DNA of 64,000 bases from Alphaproteobacteria bacterium (GCA_002869105.1 PKTP01000007.1:212001-276000); one strand, 5' to 3'; numbered from the stretch's first letter, positions 35,773-45,919 are shown. Translations and numbers: made by a program. The notes: a model not told the origin generated them from the sequence alone.

Positions 35773-36210
35773 TCAGATGTCTTTGTGAATACGTTCCATC
35801 CGCTCGTGTTGCTCCTGGGCTTCAATGCAAAGCGTTGCAATGGGCCGCGCTTCCAGTCGCTTAAGCGAGATGGGTTCACCTGTTTCAATGCAGTAGCCAT
35901 ACGAGCCATCCTCAATGCGTTGAAGCGCTTGATCTATTTTACTCAACAACTTCCGCTCACGATCCCGGGTTCTCAATTCAAGAGATCGGTCTGTCTCATG
36001 GGAAGCTTGATCACTGACATCAGGCTCTTTTTGAGTCTCTTCTTGCAGATGCGTGAGCGTTTCGCTTGATGTTTCTAAAATTTCTTGCCGCCAATCCAAT
36101 AATTTTTTCCGAAAATAAGCAATTTGCTGCAAGTTCATAAATGGTTCATCTAAATGAGGTTTGTAACCTTCTGGCAAGTGAATGTCATCAAAGCGACTGC
36201 TCTGTTGCAT
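35773..36210 (-). CDS. dksA: RNA polymerase-binding factor DksA (two-cysteine form)
   Basis: 145 aa. DksA inserts a coiled coil into the RNA polymerase secondary channel and works with ppGpp. The coiled-coil segment is visible (FRKKLLDWRQEILETSSETL, with DQASHETDRSLELRTRDRERKLL), then the finger region YGYCIETGEPISLKRLEARPIATLCIEAQEQHE. Only two of the four zinc-ligand cysteines remain (the CxxC partners are Thr and Ala), as in many alphaproteobacterial DksA proteins, so zinc is probably not bound in the classic way. It stands alone upstream of fumC. Confidence 0.93.
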   Translation of the reverse strand: MQQSSRFDDIHLPEGYKPHLDEPFMNLQQIAYFRKKLLDWRQEILETSSETLTHLQEETQKEPDVSDQASHETDRSLELRTRDRERKLLSKIDQALQRIEDGSYGYCIETGEPISLKRLEARPIATLCIEAQEQHERMERIHKDI

Positions 36211-36672
36211 CGATAGTCTCCAATATTTGTCCTATTATCATACTGAAAAATCTCTCAAGGTTGTAATGTTTTTTTATGAAAACATCCCTCTATCTCAAAG
36301 ACGGGAATGCCCCTTATAAATTATATGCTTTACGGTCAGTGCACACCCCCAGCGTCAGCCCTTATATTTGTAACCTGCGTAAGAAAAATAAAATTCAGCC
36401 CGGCGCTTTTTTAAAACAAATATTAACCCAACCTCTTAGTATATTTGTTAAAAGCTTGCTTTATTCATTTAGAATCGCTATGTGTCTGTTGAGTGATCCG
36501 TCCTCTTGCGAAATGAATACGATTTTTTGTATATAACGCCTGTGAATCGCATAGGCATCTAAAGATTTCCTAAATACTGAGTCTTTAGCGTTTGAATAAG
36601 AGTGGAAGCAGCTGAACCAAACGGTTTGTGTTCAGGTGACAACTCTAAAAAACGTCAAACCTCAGAGGAATT
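36211..36672. other. Intergenic stretch with the rhlE promoter and leader
   Basis: 460 bp between dksA and rhlE. It probably holds the dksA promoter near 36230-36300 and the rhlE promoter near 36506-36535. An 86-codon plus-strand frame (36276-36536) has no Shine-Dalgarno and looks non-coding. Confidence 0.5.
36506..36535 (+). promoter_or_regulatory. Probable sigma-70 promoter with long leader before rhlE
   Basis: TTGCGA (36506-36511), an 18-bp spacer and TATATA (36530-36535). Transcription from here would give a leader of about 130 nt before the rhlE ATG, a common feature of cold-inducible DEAD-box genes. Confidence 0.4.
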
Positions 36673-37890
36673 ATGACTACTTTTCAAACCATGGGCTTGC
36701 CCGAATCTCTTATGCACACGCTCCAGAGCATGAACTTTCAAACCCCAACTCCCATTCAACAGCAAACCATTCCGCTTGCCCTCTCCGGACAGGACATTCT
36801 AGGATCGGCTCAAACCGGAACCGGGAAAACAGCTGCTTTTGGTATTCCGCTGATTGCAAAGCTATTAAAAGAACCTCAATCATCAGCCTTGATTTTGACG
36901 CCCACACGGGAGCTTGCGGATCAGGTTTTAAAACAACTTCGTATTATGCTTGGCCAAAAAACAAAAATTCAAACGGCCCTGCTCATTGGTGGCGATCCAA
37001 TGCCCAAGCAACTACAACAGCTCAAGCGAAACCCTCAGCTGGTTGTGGGCACTCCCGGCCGCGTTAATGACCATCTCAATCGCCGCAGTCTTTCACTCAA
37101 AACAACAAACTTTTTGGTGCTCGACGAAACAGATCGTATGCTTGATATGGGTTTCTCAATTCAAATTGATGAAATCCTCAAACACATGAAATCTGAGCGA
37201 CAAACCCTTCTGTTCTCTGCAACACTCGCCAAAAAAATATCTCAAATTGCTGAAAAATATTTAAAAAACCCAGCGCGTATTTCTGTGAGTTCCGCAACTG
37301 CCCCTGCAACAAACATTAAGCAGGAAAACATCAATGTTCATGAAGCAGAAAAATACACAAAGCTCTGTGATGAATTAGACAAAAGAACCGGCTCGATTAT
37401 TATTTTTGTTAAAACCAAGTATAATGCCGATAAAATGGCCATCAAACTCTCTAAGCAAGGGTATGACTCCGATGCCATTCATGGCGATCTTCGGCAAAAC
37501 AAACGGGAACGTGTTTTAACAAATTTCCGCAATAAAAAATACCGCATTTTGGTTGCAACTGATGTTGCGGCGCGGGGTCTTGATGTGCCTCACATTGAAC
37601 ATGTCATCAACTATGACCTACCACAAAGCCCAGAAGATTATGTCCACCGTATTGGCCGAACTGCTCGGGCAGGTGCCACCGGGGAAGCGCTTAATTTGAT
37701 TTCAGGTGCTGACAAAGCCAAGTGGTATGCCATCGAACACTTTATCAATCCAGGGTCAAAACCGCCGAAAATTCTGAAGATGGATAGTAACACGAAGAAA
37801 GCCCCGAGAAAGTCTTTTTCAAAAGATGATAAGAAACCTTTCTTAAAAAAGAAAAGTGGCAAACCTTTTGCCCGGAAAAAGTCTGCCTAG
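36673..37890 (+). CDS. rhlE: DEAD-box RNA helicase, RhlE type
   Basis: ATP-dependent RNA helicase, probably in ribosome assembly or RNA decay with PNPase. 405 aa: Q motif (TPTPIQQQTIPLALSG), motif I AQTGTGKT, Ia PTRELADQV, motif II DETD (a DExD variant in place of DEAD), motif III SAT, motif V TDVAARGLDVP and motif VI HRIGRTARAG. The basic tail with KKAPRKSFSKDDKKPFLKKK is RhlE-like and suited to RNA binding. AGAGGAA precedes the ATG. Confidence 0.9.
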   Translation: MTTFQTMGLPESLMHTLQSMNFQTPTPIQQQTIPLALSGQDILGSAQTGTGKTAAFGIPLIAKLLKEPQSSALILTPTRELADQVLKQLRIMLGQKTKIQTALLIGGDPMPKQLQQLKRNPQLVVGTPGRVNDHLNRRSLSLKTTNFLVLDETDRMLDMGFSIQIDEILKHMKSERQTLLFSATLAKKISQIAEKYLKNPARISVSSATAPATNIKQENINVHEAEKYTKLCDELDKRTGSIIIFVKTKYNADKMAIKLSKQGYDSDAIHGDLRQNKRERVLTNFRNKKYRILVATDVAARGLDVPHIEHVINYDLPQSPEDYVHRIGRTARAGATGEALNLISGADKAKWYAIEHFINPGSKPPKILKMDSNTKKAPRKSFSKDDKKPFLKKKSGKPFARKKSA

Positions 37891-37904
37891 CAATCATACC
37901 TAAA

Positions 37905-37942
37905 CCCCTTGCAGAGATCTCTCCTTAGAAATCTCTGCGGGG
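37905..37942. terminator. Hairpin between convergent rhlE and dnaJ-like genes
   Basis: CCCC TT GCAGAGAT (37905-37918) pairs with ATCTCTGC GGGG (37931-37942), giving a 12-bp G/C-rich stem with a two-base bulge. No T run follows, and the stem overlaps the last codons of the dnaJ-like gene. It could block or protect 3' ends of both transcripts. Confidence 0.4.
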
Positions 37943-38884
37943 CGTATAGGGGCTTTGATCCTGAATCTTCTGCATCATCGTTTCGAAATCAGTCTCCAGC
38001 TTTTCTGGCAGCATGATTTGGAGTTTGACAATTTGATCCCCTTTTCGCCCTTCCTTCTCAATGCCTTTGCCTTTCAAGCGCAATGATTGGCCCGACTGGC
38101 TGCCAGCGGTTATTTTCAAACTTAACTTACCATGAATGGTTGGCACGGTTACTTTTGCCCCCAACGCAGCTTCATAGATCGTCAGTGGCAAGTCCAATCG
38201 AATATCCAATTCATCCCGTGTGAAATAGGGATGAGAGGCAACCAAGATTTCAATGATGGCATCTCCCGGCTGGCCCGCGCCGCCTCTGTGTCCCGGTTCG
38301 CCTTTGCCCTTAAGCCTCAGCTTGTCATGGTTTTTTGTACCGGCAGGAATTTTCAAGGATACAGGCTTGGGCCCACCAATATTGATTTGCTTAACGGTGC
38401 CTTGTGCCGCATCAATAAAACCAACTTTCAGCGTATACGTCCGGTCTGAGCCGCGTGCATGCGCTTCTTGCTGCGCTGATCGACCATAAGAGCGCCGACC
38501 GCCGCCCATGCCCCCACCAAAAATCGATGAAAAAATATCTTCTGTTGAAAAGCCGCTAGCGCCCCCGAAATCAAATCCTGCATCCGCAAAGGGATTGCCG
38601 CCTTGATGGCCAGAACCGCCGCCAAAGCCGCCAGCTCCTCCACCAAACGGATTTGTGGGATTGCCCTGATCATCGATTTGACCGGCATCATATTGGGCTC
38701 TTTTTTCTTTATCGGACAAAACATCATAAGCCGCGGTGAGCTCTTGAAACTTAGCGGCAACTTTTGGATCATTTGGGTTAACGTCTGGATGGTATTTTTT
38801 AGCCAGCCGACGATAAGCGGCTTTGATATCTTTATCCGAGGCCCCTTTTGAAAGCCCAAGGGTCTTGTATAAAGCATCAGACAT
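37925..38884 (-). CDS. DnaJ/CbpA-type co-chaperone without zinc finger
   Basis: 319 aa from ATG 38884, after AGGAGG; the longer frame adds an unrelated MARGSS.. extension. J-domain at residues 4-70 with the HPD tripeptide in AKKYHPDVNPNDPK, a Gly/Phe-rich linker (GGGAGGFGGGSGHQGGNPF), and two C-terminal substrate-binding beta domains. The four CxxCxGxG repeats of DnaJ are missing, so it is a type II (CbpA/curved-DNA-binding) member that stimulates DnaK. It lies 20 bp downstream of thyX, on the same strand. Confidence 0.92.
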   Translation of the reverse strand: MSDALYKTLGLSKGASDKDIKAAYRRLAKKYHPDVNPNDPKVAAKFQELTAAYDVLSDKEKRAQYDAGQIDDQGNPTNPFGGGAGGFGGGSGHQGGNPFADAGFDFGGASGFSTEDIFSSIFGGGMGGGRRSYGRSAQQEAHARGSDRTYTLKVGFIDAAQGTVKQINIGGPKPVSLKIPAGTKNHDKLRLKGKGEPGHRGGAGQPGDAIIEILVASHPYFTRDELDIRLDLPLTIYEAALGAKVTVPTIHGKLSLKITAGSQSGQSLRLKGKGIEKEGRKGDQIVKLQIMLPEKLETDFETMMQKIQDQSPYTPRRDF

Positions 38885-38904
38885 GATTTGCTGCCTCCTT
38901 ATCC

Positions 38905-39834
38905 TTAAGCAAGACCAAGTTTGGCTTGAACCTCTTGCCACTCCCGGGCTGAAAGCCCCATGGCCAATGGATCAATCTCTTCCCCTTTCAGCATTTTTTG
39001 AATCACCTTCAGAGCCGTTGCCGAAAAGTATCCACCATTCATGCGATGCTCAACAAAAGCCTCATAGCTTAAGGGCATCCATTTTTTCAACAGGTCCATC
39101 ATCACATCTGCATAGACACGAATTTCATATTGTGCGTGGGAATCAGCGCGCAAAGAGAGGAAGTGCATCAAATTATGAAGGTTGGTTTTCCAGTACCACT
39201 GGGTATAGTAGCTCAAATTCAAATTCATTCGGGCCAATTCACGTGCGAGCCCTTTGTTCCCCTCTGTGATCATCTCACCCGTCTCACGATGGTTCAAAAG
39301 CTCTTCATACGTTTGATAAGACTGCTCAGCATCCCGCTTCAACAGATAAAGCGCTCGCTCTGCTTCAGCGCCTTCCAAAAGTTCTTCTCGTCCTTGTTTG
39401 TTAATGGTTGATTGCGCAGCCAGGTTGTCTTCGGTTGGCGTGTAAAACTCACGGTCCAAAATCGAATAACGGGCGGAATATTCATTAACACTGGCAGTCC
39501 GGTGCCGAATCCATTGGCGCGCCACAAAGATGGGGAGCTTGACATGAAACTTAATTTCACACATCTCAAACGGGGTTGTGTGACGATGGCGCATCAGATA
39601 ATTGATCAATCCTTGATCGGCACTTTTTTTCTTCGTCCCTTTTCCATAGGAAACCCGCGCTGCCTGCACCACCGCTGCATCGTCGCCCATGTAATCCACG
39701 ACCCGGATAAAGCCATGGCCCAGCACTGGAAAGGCTTGGCCCAAAACCGCTTCAAGCTCGGGGCTTGTCGCCCGTTTTGTTTGAGAAGTTTCTAATTCTG
39801 AGTGATCTGAGACGCTGTTTATCTGGGAAGTCAT
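38905..39834 (-). CDS. thyX: Flavin-dependent thymidylate synthase
   Basis: Makes dTMP from dUMP using FAD, NADPH and methylene-tetrahydrofolate. The diagnostic ThyX motif [13 protein letters not shown] (R-H-R-x7-S-x-R) is intact, as is the C-terminal [19 protein letters not shown]. From ATG 39834 (MTSQIN) the protein is 309 aa, typical length; the upstream extension (to 39900) has no similarity. Its use points to the ThyX rather than the ThyA route, as in Rickettsia. Confidence 0.96.
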   Translation of the reverse strand: MTSQINSVSDHSELETSQTKRATSPELEAVLGQAFPVLGHGFIRVVDYMGDDAAVVQAARVSYGKGTKKKSADQGLINYLMRHRHTTPFEMCEIKFHVKLPIFVARQWIRHRTASVNEYSARYSILDREFYTPTEDNLAAQSTINKQGREELLEGAEAERALYLLKRDAEQSYQTYEELLNHRETGEMITEGNKGLARELARMNLNLSYYTQWYWKTNLHNLMHFLSLRADSHAQYEIRVYADVMMDLLKKWMPLSYEAFVEHRMNGGYFSATALKVIQKMLKGEEIDPLAMGLSAREWQEVQAKLGLA

Positions 39835-40200
39835 TTGTGTATTACCAACTATTGTGAATCGTTTTAAACTGAAAACCTTAATGCAAAAACTATACCACAA
39901 TAGAAGACGCGTACAATACTCTAGTTATAAAATCTCAGAGCCAGCTCTCCAAAAACTTCGGTCGTTAAGGGGGCAGCATCTCAGTTTTATCTTTGATCAA
40001 TCGATCACTTGTGTGATGTTTAAACCTAGATTAAGCATTCATGGATCTTGTCCTAGATAGATATTGTCTCAAACGAAACGCATCATGAATTTTTGAAACG
40101 ATCTGCTCAACAAGAAAAAGGCCAGCGTTTTATTTCTAAAAGCCGGCCTTTCTATTTTGGCGCTGGGTCTTTCCCTTCTTAATTTCTAAACACCACTCAT
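39835..40200. other. Intergenic stretch, thyX promoter side
   Basis: About 365 bp. It should hold the thyX promoter on the minus strand and contains the terminator of the ankyrin-like lipoprotein gene. A 68-codon plus-strand frame (39854-40060) has no support. Confidence 0.45.
40119..40153 (-). terminator. Intrinsic terminator after the ankyrin-like lipoprotein gene
   Basis: On the minus strand AAAGGCCGGC...AAAA and TTTT...GCTGGCCTTT form a long stem with one mismatch and a bulge, followed by TTTTTC. It starts about 50 bp beyond the stop at 40201. Confidence 0.65.
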
Positions 40201-40881
40201 TTAAGATTTAATGAGCTTCTTAAGTTGGGGATATACCTCAGAGGTATAATGGACACAGGTCTTAATCCAATCATTTTGGTGAGCCTTTCTATCTATTTCT
40301 GGAACACCCAAATATCCCTCTAATTTAGCTTGGCATTTTTGTTTATTATCTTCCAAAATATGATCAGGGGTCTTAGAGTCACGACTCTTCCTACGTGTAG
40401 ACATGCCTGCATTCAGCCCTACTTTAATTTTCTCGATAAAGAGAGGGGCTTCTGCATAGGTGGGTATTTTGCGCACCCAATAATTAAGGATCGGGTCTTG
40501 GTCAGCTCCGCTAATATCAGCGCCTCTTTTAATAAATTCCCGGGCCATTTTAGGTGTTCTGACGTAATAAAGGCCGGTTCTTCCAATCTGGTTATGCACA
40601 TCAACAGAAGCGCCTTTATCTATCAAAAGCTCTAACATTTTAGGTGAGCGGGCTTCATGAATGGGGCAGCCGGGTTTTAATGGACAAAAAGAAACATCAA
40701 TTGGATATAATCTAAGGATTTTCTTTGTACCTTCAAGATCATCCGCTTGAATCGCATTAATCAAATTCTCCATTTCACTATAAGTGAATACTTTCGGCTG
40801 GTCTTGATTTTGATTTGAGCATCCTGTCAGAATCAGAAAAGCACCTATTAAGCAGGTATAAATCATCTTATCGAATTTCAT
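40201..40881 (-). CDS. Ankyrin-repeat-like lipoprotein
   Basis: 226 aa with a lipoprotein signal: LIGAFLILTGCSN, the lipobox Cys at 21. The middle shows repeats with ankyrin-like spacing: SPKMLELLIDKGASVDVHNQ, TPKMAREFIKRGADISGADQ and EKIKVGLNAGM, matching the LLxxGAdvn helix-turn pattern. The C-terminal part (KCQAKLEGYLG...YPQLKKLIKS) is helical and unrecognised. AGAGG precedes the ATG. A paralogue in decay lies at 41665-42346 on the same strand. Lipoproteins of this kind are likely exposed in the periplasm or on the surface; a role in host interaction is only speculation. Confidence 0.75.
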   Translation of the reverse strand: MKFDKMIYTCLIGAFLILTGCSNQNQDQPKVFTYSEMENLINAIQADDLEGTKKILRLYPIDVSFCPLKPGCPIHEARSPKMLELLIDKGASVDVHNQIGRTGLYYVRTPKMAREFIKRGADISGADQDPILNYWVRKIPTYAEAPLFIEKIKVGLNAGMSTRRKSRDSKTPDHILEDNKQKCQAKLEGYLGVPEIDRKAHQNDWIKTCVHYTSEVYPQLKKLIKS

Positions 40882-41109
40882 AGTAGCCTCTTTTAAGTTG
40901 TTTATATGTTAATTATATATTCATACATCCTTAAATATCTAGTTATAAATTCATCCTTGTTGTGGCCCCTCTTTTTTATTTCCCTTCATAGTATCGGGTC
41001 AGCGTTTATCTCTTTGTAAGTGGTTTGCGCTCCTCATCCCTGATTTGACTTTTATAAATTTTTGATCCATCATAACTTGTGGTTTAATCATTACTGGGAG
41101 ACTTCTTAA

Positions 41110-41475
41110 ATGTTATCTAACAAAACCTTTAACTTACTTAATGCAAAACGAATCTTAAAAGTTACCAGCTTCTTATTGATTCTGCTAGGGACACACACCA
41201 ATGTACAAGGAAAGAAGGTATATTGGGGAACTATGAAGTCGTGTATAGTCAATGAATATATGGAGGACTGCTGGCTTACAAGTACGAGTCACTGTCACCA
41301 TGCCTGTGGAGCGAGTGGTACTAAATTTAGCAGCTATGAAAGTTGTCGCCATCAATGTGACCGGTGCAAAGAAAAAGGGGGTGTTTATTTTGGCAAAAGG
41401 GTCCTTTTATCAAAAGATTCTACGTCAAAATCAGTATGTCTAAATAAACATAAGTATCCGTTGGATCAATATTGA
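41110..41475 (+). CDS. Secreted eight-cysteine protein of unknown family
   Basis: 121 aa; ATG preceded by GGGAG. N-terminal signal segment (about residues 15-34: ILKVTSFLLILLGTHTNVQG), then a mature domain of about 87 aa with eight cysteines at 45, 54, 62, 66, 79, 83, 86 and 110. The pattern C-x8-C-x7-C-x3-C-x12-C-x3-C-x2-C-x23-C contains two CxxxC pairs 12 residues apart, reminiscent of a disulfide-linked helical hairpin. The even count suggests four disulfides, formed in the periplasm or outside. No known family recognised. A degraded copy of its core follows. It lies between two ankyrin-like lipoprotein genes. Confidence 0.7.
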   Translation: MLSNKTFNLLNAKRILKVTSFLLILLGTHTNVQGKKVYWGTMKSCIVNEYMEDCWLTSTSHCHHACGASGTKFSSYESCRHQCDRCKEKGGVYFGKRVLLSKDSTSKSVCLNKHKYPLDQY

Positions 41476-41517
41476 TAATGATGGTTAATAAAATGTTGGT
41501 TTATGAGTATGGGGTAG

Positions 41518-41580
41518 TGTCACCATGCATGTAAATCGAATGACGGTAAATTTAGTAACCATGAAAATAGACCTTTAAAC
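41518..41580 (+). pseudogene. Degraded second copy of the eight-cysteine protein core
   Basis: This segment translates to CHHACKSNDGKFSNHE, matching CHHACGASGTKFSSYE of the gene just upstream, and the DNA is also close (gtgtcaccatgc versus ctgtcaccatgc and aaatttag in both). A TAG immediately precedes it and no start or signal peptide is attached, so it is the remnant of a tandem duplicate. Confidence 0.7.
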
Positions 41581-41664
41581 TACTCACTCTCAATAGTTTG
41601 GGCGCTGTACCGGATAATTTCCCAAAAGATCTTGAATCAGTTTGTGGCTTTAATCCACCTCGTT

Positions 41665-42346
41665 CTACTTATACGTGTTGGGTTTCAATAATTTTTCAAG
41701 ACCTGGGAAATAATCAGCCATAAAAATTTTAGCATCCCTAAGGTTTATTATTTCATGTTGTTTTAATGCCTTGGGGTTTTTGTGGCTATAACGCTCTATA
41801 TATCGATGAGCTCTTCTTTTAAGATGCAACAAACGCCCGTAAGGCGTTTCTCCAAAATCATCTTTTTGATTCAGATCAGCGCCTTGTTCAATTAAATACT
41901 TAATAAGCTCTAGATTAGGGGAAAAATTCCAACTATTCCGGACCATTCGGTGCAGTACAGGCTCTCTCCCTTCATAATTTGGGGTTACTTTTGCTCCCTT
42001 ACTCACAAAATATTTTGCTATTTCAACGCTTGTGAGAGGCATCGAAAGAACTGAATTTTTTTTAGGCCCGATGTCATTTAACTTCACACCATTTTCAACC
42101 ATCAAATCGATCATTTCTGGTGTTTTTGCGTGCCTAATTGGATACCCAAATTATTATTATGGTAACTGTTCAAATCACCCCCCCCCCCTTATCTACAACA
42201 TCTTTGATAAACTCTAGATCATTATCATTGACTGCTACAATAACATCACACGCTGAAATGTCTTTAGAGGGAATATTTTTAGCATCAGTTTCAAAAAGTG
42301 CCACGGTAACTAAAAAACACAGGAGGATTTTTCTAAAATCTTTCAT
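41665..42346 (-). pseudogene. Ankyrin-like lipoprotein paralogue, broken at a run of 11 G
   Basis: Starts at ATG 42346 with a signal segment FRKILLCFLVTVALF, then DISACDVIVAVNDNDLEFIK. The coding strand then reads eleven G (plus-strand C run 42178-42188); after it the frame ends at once. Past a second shift near 42145-42155 the frame GYPIRHAKTPEMIDLMVENG continues through VEIAKYFVSKGAKV and LELIKYLIEQGADLNQKD to 41665. Both parts align with the intact paralogue at 40201-40881 (GCPIHEARSPKMLELLIDKG; FIKRGADI). Two frame breaks make a simple phase-variable switch unlikely, but the G run is a classical contingency-type tract. Confidence 0.75.
42178..42188. repeat. C11/G11 homopolymer in ankyrin-like lipoprotein gene
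   Basis: Eleven C on the plus strand, eleven G on the coding strand of the decayed lipoprotein gene. By far the longest G/C run noticed in this AT-leaning window. Nine or twelve G would let the frame read on into DLNSYHNNN. Confidence 0.9.
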
Positions 42347-42486
42347 AATTTTTTTTTCATATACGTTTTTTAAAAAAAATTAACAATAAATCACGCGCTT
42401 TAATATATCACCGTCAAAGGTTATTTTCGGAATGTTTTCTATGATGCCATATATTCTTAATGCCGAGGATACCTTAGTTCATCCTC

Positions 42487-42521
42487 AAAAAAAAACCCGC
42501 CCCAATTTGAGGCAGGTTTTT
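42487..42521 (-). terminator. Intrinsic terminator after groEL
   Basis: On the minus strand AAACCTGCC, a roughly 10-nt loop and GGCGGGTTT form a 9-bp stem (one G-T pair), followed by a run of T. It lies about 40 bp after the groEL stop. Confidence 0.88.
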
Positions 42522-42557
42522 AGTGATAACAACTCGAGTGAGAGCTGACGACGGGGA

Positions 42558-44228
<1,671 letters not shown>

Positions 44229-44235
44229 TTATAGA

Positions 44236-44523
44236 TTATTGAACGATTCCGAAAATGTCGGATTCTTTCATGATGAGTAGATCTTCATCACCGATTTTCA
44301 CGTCTGTGCCAGACCATTTAACAAAGATAACTTTATCTCCTTTTTTAACGGTTAACTGGACGAGCTTACCGTTTTCGTCACGGCTTCCCTCACCAACGGC
44401 AATCACTTCACCTTCGATTGGTTTTTCTTTAGCTGTATCAGGGATAATGATACCACCTGATGTTTTAGATTCCTGTTCTACGCGGCGAACAAGAACGCGA
44501 TCATGTAGGGGTTTAAAATTCAT
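44236..44523 (-). CDS. groS: 10-kDa co-chaperonin GroES
   Basis: 95 aa lid of the chaperonin. [33 protein letters not shown] contains the mobile loop, and [28 protein letters not shown] the C-terminal barrel. It is first in the groESL operon, with promoter and CIRCE element directly upstream. Confidence 0.98.
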   Translation of the reverse strand: MNFKPLHDRVLVRRVEQESKTSGGIIIPDTAKEKPIEGEVIAVGEGSRDENGKLVQLTVKKGDKVIFVKWSGTDVKIGDEDLLIMKESDIFGIVQ

Positions 44524-44554
44524 TTTGACCTCGTTGTTATTAGATTTTTGATGT

Positions 44555-44581
44555 TTAGCACTTGATGTGCCAGTGTGCTAA
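44555..44581 (-). promoter_or_regulatory. CIRCE operator (HrcA-binding site)
   Basis: TTAGCACTT, nine bases, GTGTGCTAA: each arm differs by one base from the CIRCE consensus TTAGCACTC-N9-GAGTGCTAA. It lies just downstream of the -10 box, around the expected transcription start, so HrcA bound here would block groESL transcription until heat stress. Confidence 0.9.
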
Positions 44582-44583
44582 CA

Positions 44584-44612
44584 TGTATATCTGCAAGGTG
44601 CCAACATGTCAA
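44584..44612 (-). promoter_or_regulatory. Sigma-70 promoter of groESL
   Basis: On the minus strand a perfect -35 TTGACA (44607-44612), a 17-bp spacer and a -10 TATACA (44584-44589). CIRCE begins two bases downstream of the -10. The -35 box overlaps the stop codon of the decayed MFS gene. Confidence 0.88.
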
Positions 44613-45853
44613 GAAGAAGCTGTTGAAAAATTTCTGCTAAAGCACGTAATGGTTATGAAATAACACACCGCGAGTAGCACAGGATATGACAGCGTCAAAA
44701 GCGCACTTTGTGAATACTCATGTAATAAGGATCCAATTAAGGGGGCCGTTCCAGCCAAAGCCGTACTTCCCACCGCATGGCCAATGGAGATCACCCGAAA
44801 ACGATCCCGGACAGTGGTCCGCTCCATCATAAGGGGCATAATCGGCCCCACCATACCAAAAGTCAACACACCAAGGATACCAAATAAGAAAAGGGGATAA
44901 TGATTATGAGCGGCGCAGTAAACCATAATGGCGATACAAATCACTAAACCAAATAAAAAAACCTTAATAATTGTAACTTTATCAATCTTATCAGCACAAT
45001 ATCCCAACGCTAACGTCACAGAGGCATACCCAAAAAGATAGGCATTGCTGATTTTCACCCCTTGTTTTTGATCAATAATTTCAAGAATATCCGCTAGATA
45101 ACCATTTATAAAAACAGCCAGATAATAATAGATCGCGCCATTTAAACCCGCGAAAATAGCCATATAAATAATCAGTGTTTTATTTTTTTGAATGCAATCC
45201 CAAGTCGACAGCGCTTCACCATCCTGCAGAGCATGCGCAAAGTCTGGTGTTTCATCCATTGATAATCTCAGAAGAAGAATACCTAGGCTTAACACACCTC
45301 CCATAATGAAAAGCCATTGCCATGAAAATCCAAAGTCTAAAACAGAACCAGCCAAATAAGAGGCCATGAAAATCCCACCAGAACAGGATAAACTGGAAAA
45401 GCCATTGGCAAGAGAATATTTACGTTCTCCCCAATGTTCCATGGCAAACACACGAACCCCATCTCCCTCTGCACTAATACAGGCTCCTTGAAGCGTTCGT
45501 GCAAAAATAAGTAAAGCCGTTGCTTGCCAGCCAATCTCTGCATAAGAGGGCTAAAACCCAATCAACAATGTTGACAACAACATCCTCAAGATGCTGATGA
45601 AGAGGACTTTTTTCCGCCCATACAAATCCCCTATTTTTGACAAAAATATAGATCCGACGGGTTTGGCAGCAAACCCCATAAAGAAAACACCGAAAACACG
45701 AATAAAGGCCAAAGTCTTATTATGGGCAGATGCGGGGAAAAAATGAGTGTTGATTTCTGTCGCTAGAAAAGCGTAAAGCGTATAGTCGTAGTACTCAATA
45801 AAGTTCCCAGCAAGGGATGCAAAAGTTGATCTTAGTTTTTTGATAACGCGACC
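44609..45853 (-). pseudogene. MFS transporter (ProP-like metabolite:proton symporter) with in-frame TAG and no start codon
   Basis: The full frame gives about 410 codons with twelve expected hydrophobic segments. FASLAGNFIEYYDYTLYAFLA near the 5' end and KPVGSIFLSKIGDLYGRKKVL are typical of the ProP/ShiA/KgtP metabolite:H+ symporter family. After LLSTLLIGF a TAG interrupts (about 45550), and the same frame continues as PSYAEIGWQATALLIFARTLQGA and on to 44609. At the 5' end the frame opens after a stop near 45856 with no ATG, GTG or TTG; one fewer base in an A6 run would link it to a TTG at 45860. Substrate unknown. Probably a decayed gene. Confidence 0.82.
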
Positions 45854-45919
45854 CTATCAAGATAACACAATCAAATTACTATATTTTTTGAAGCTAAGAC
45901 AAGGAAACATTTTTTAAAT

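Noticed and set aside
36276-36536. 86-codon frame before rhlE
   Set aside because: No Shine-Dalgarno, odd composition, overlaps the probable promoter.
36636-37067. 143-codon frame overlapping the start of rhlE
   Set aside because: Out-of-frame shadow; rhlE has the Shine-Dalgarno and all helicase motifs.
39854-40060. 68-codon frame upstream of thyX
   Set aside because: Lies antisense to the promoter side of thyX, with no coding character.
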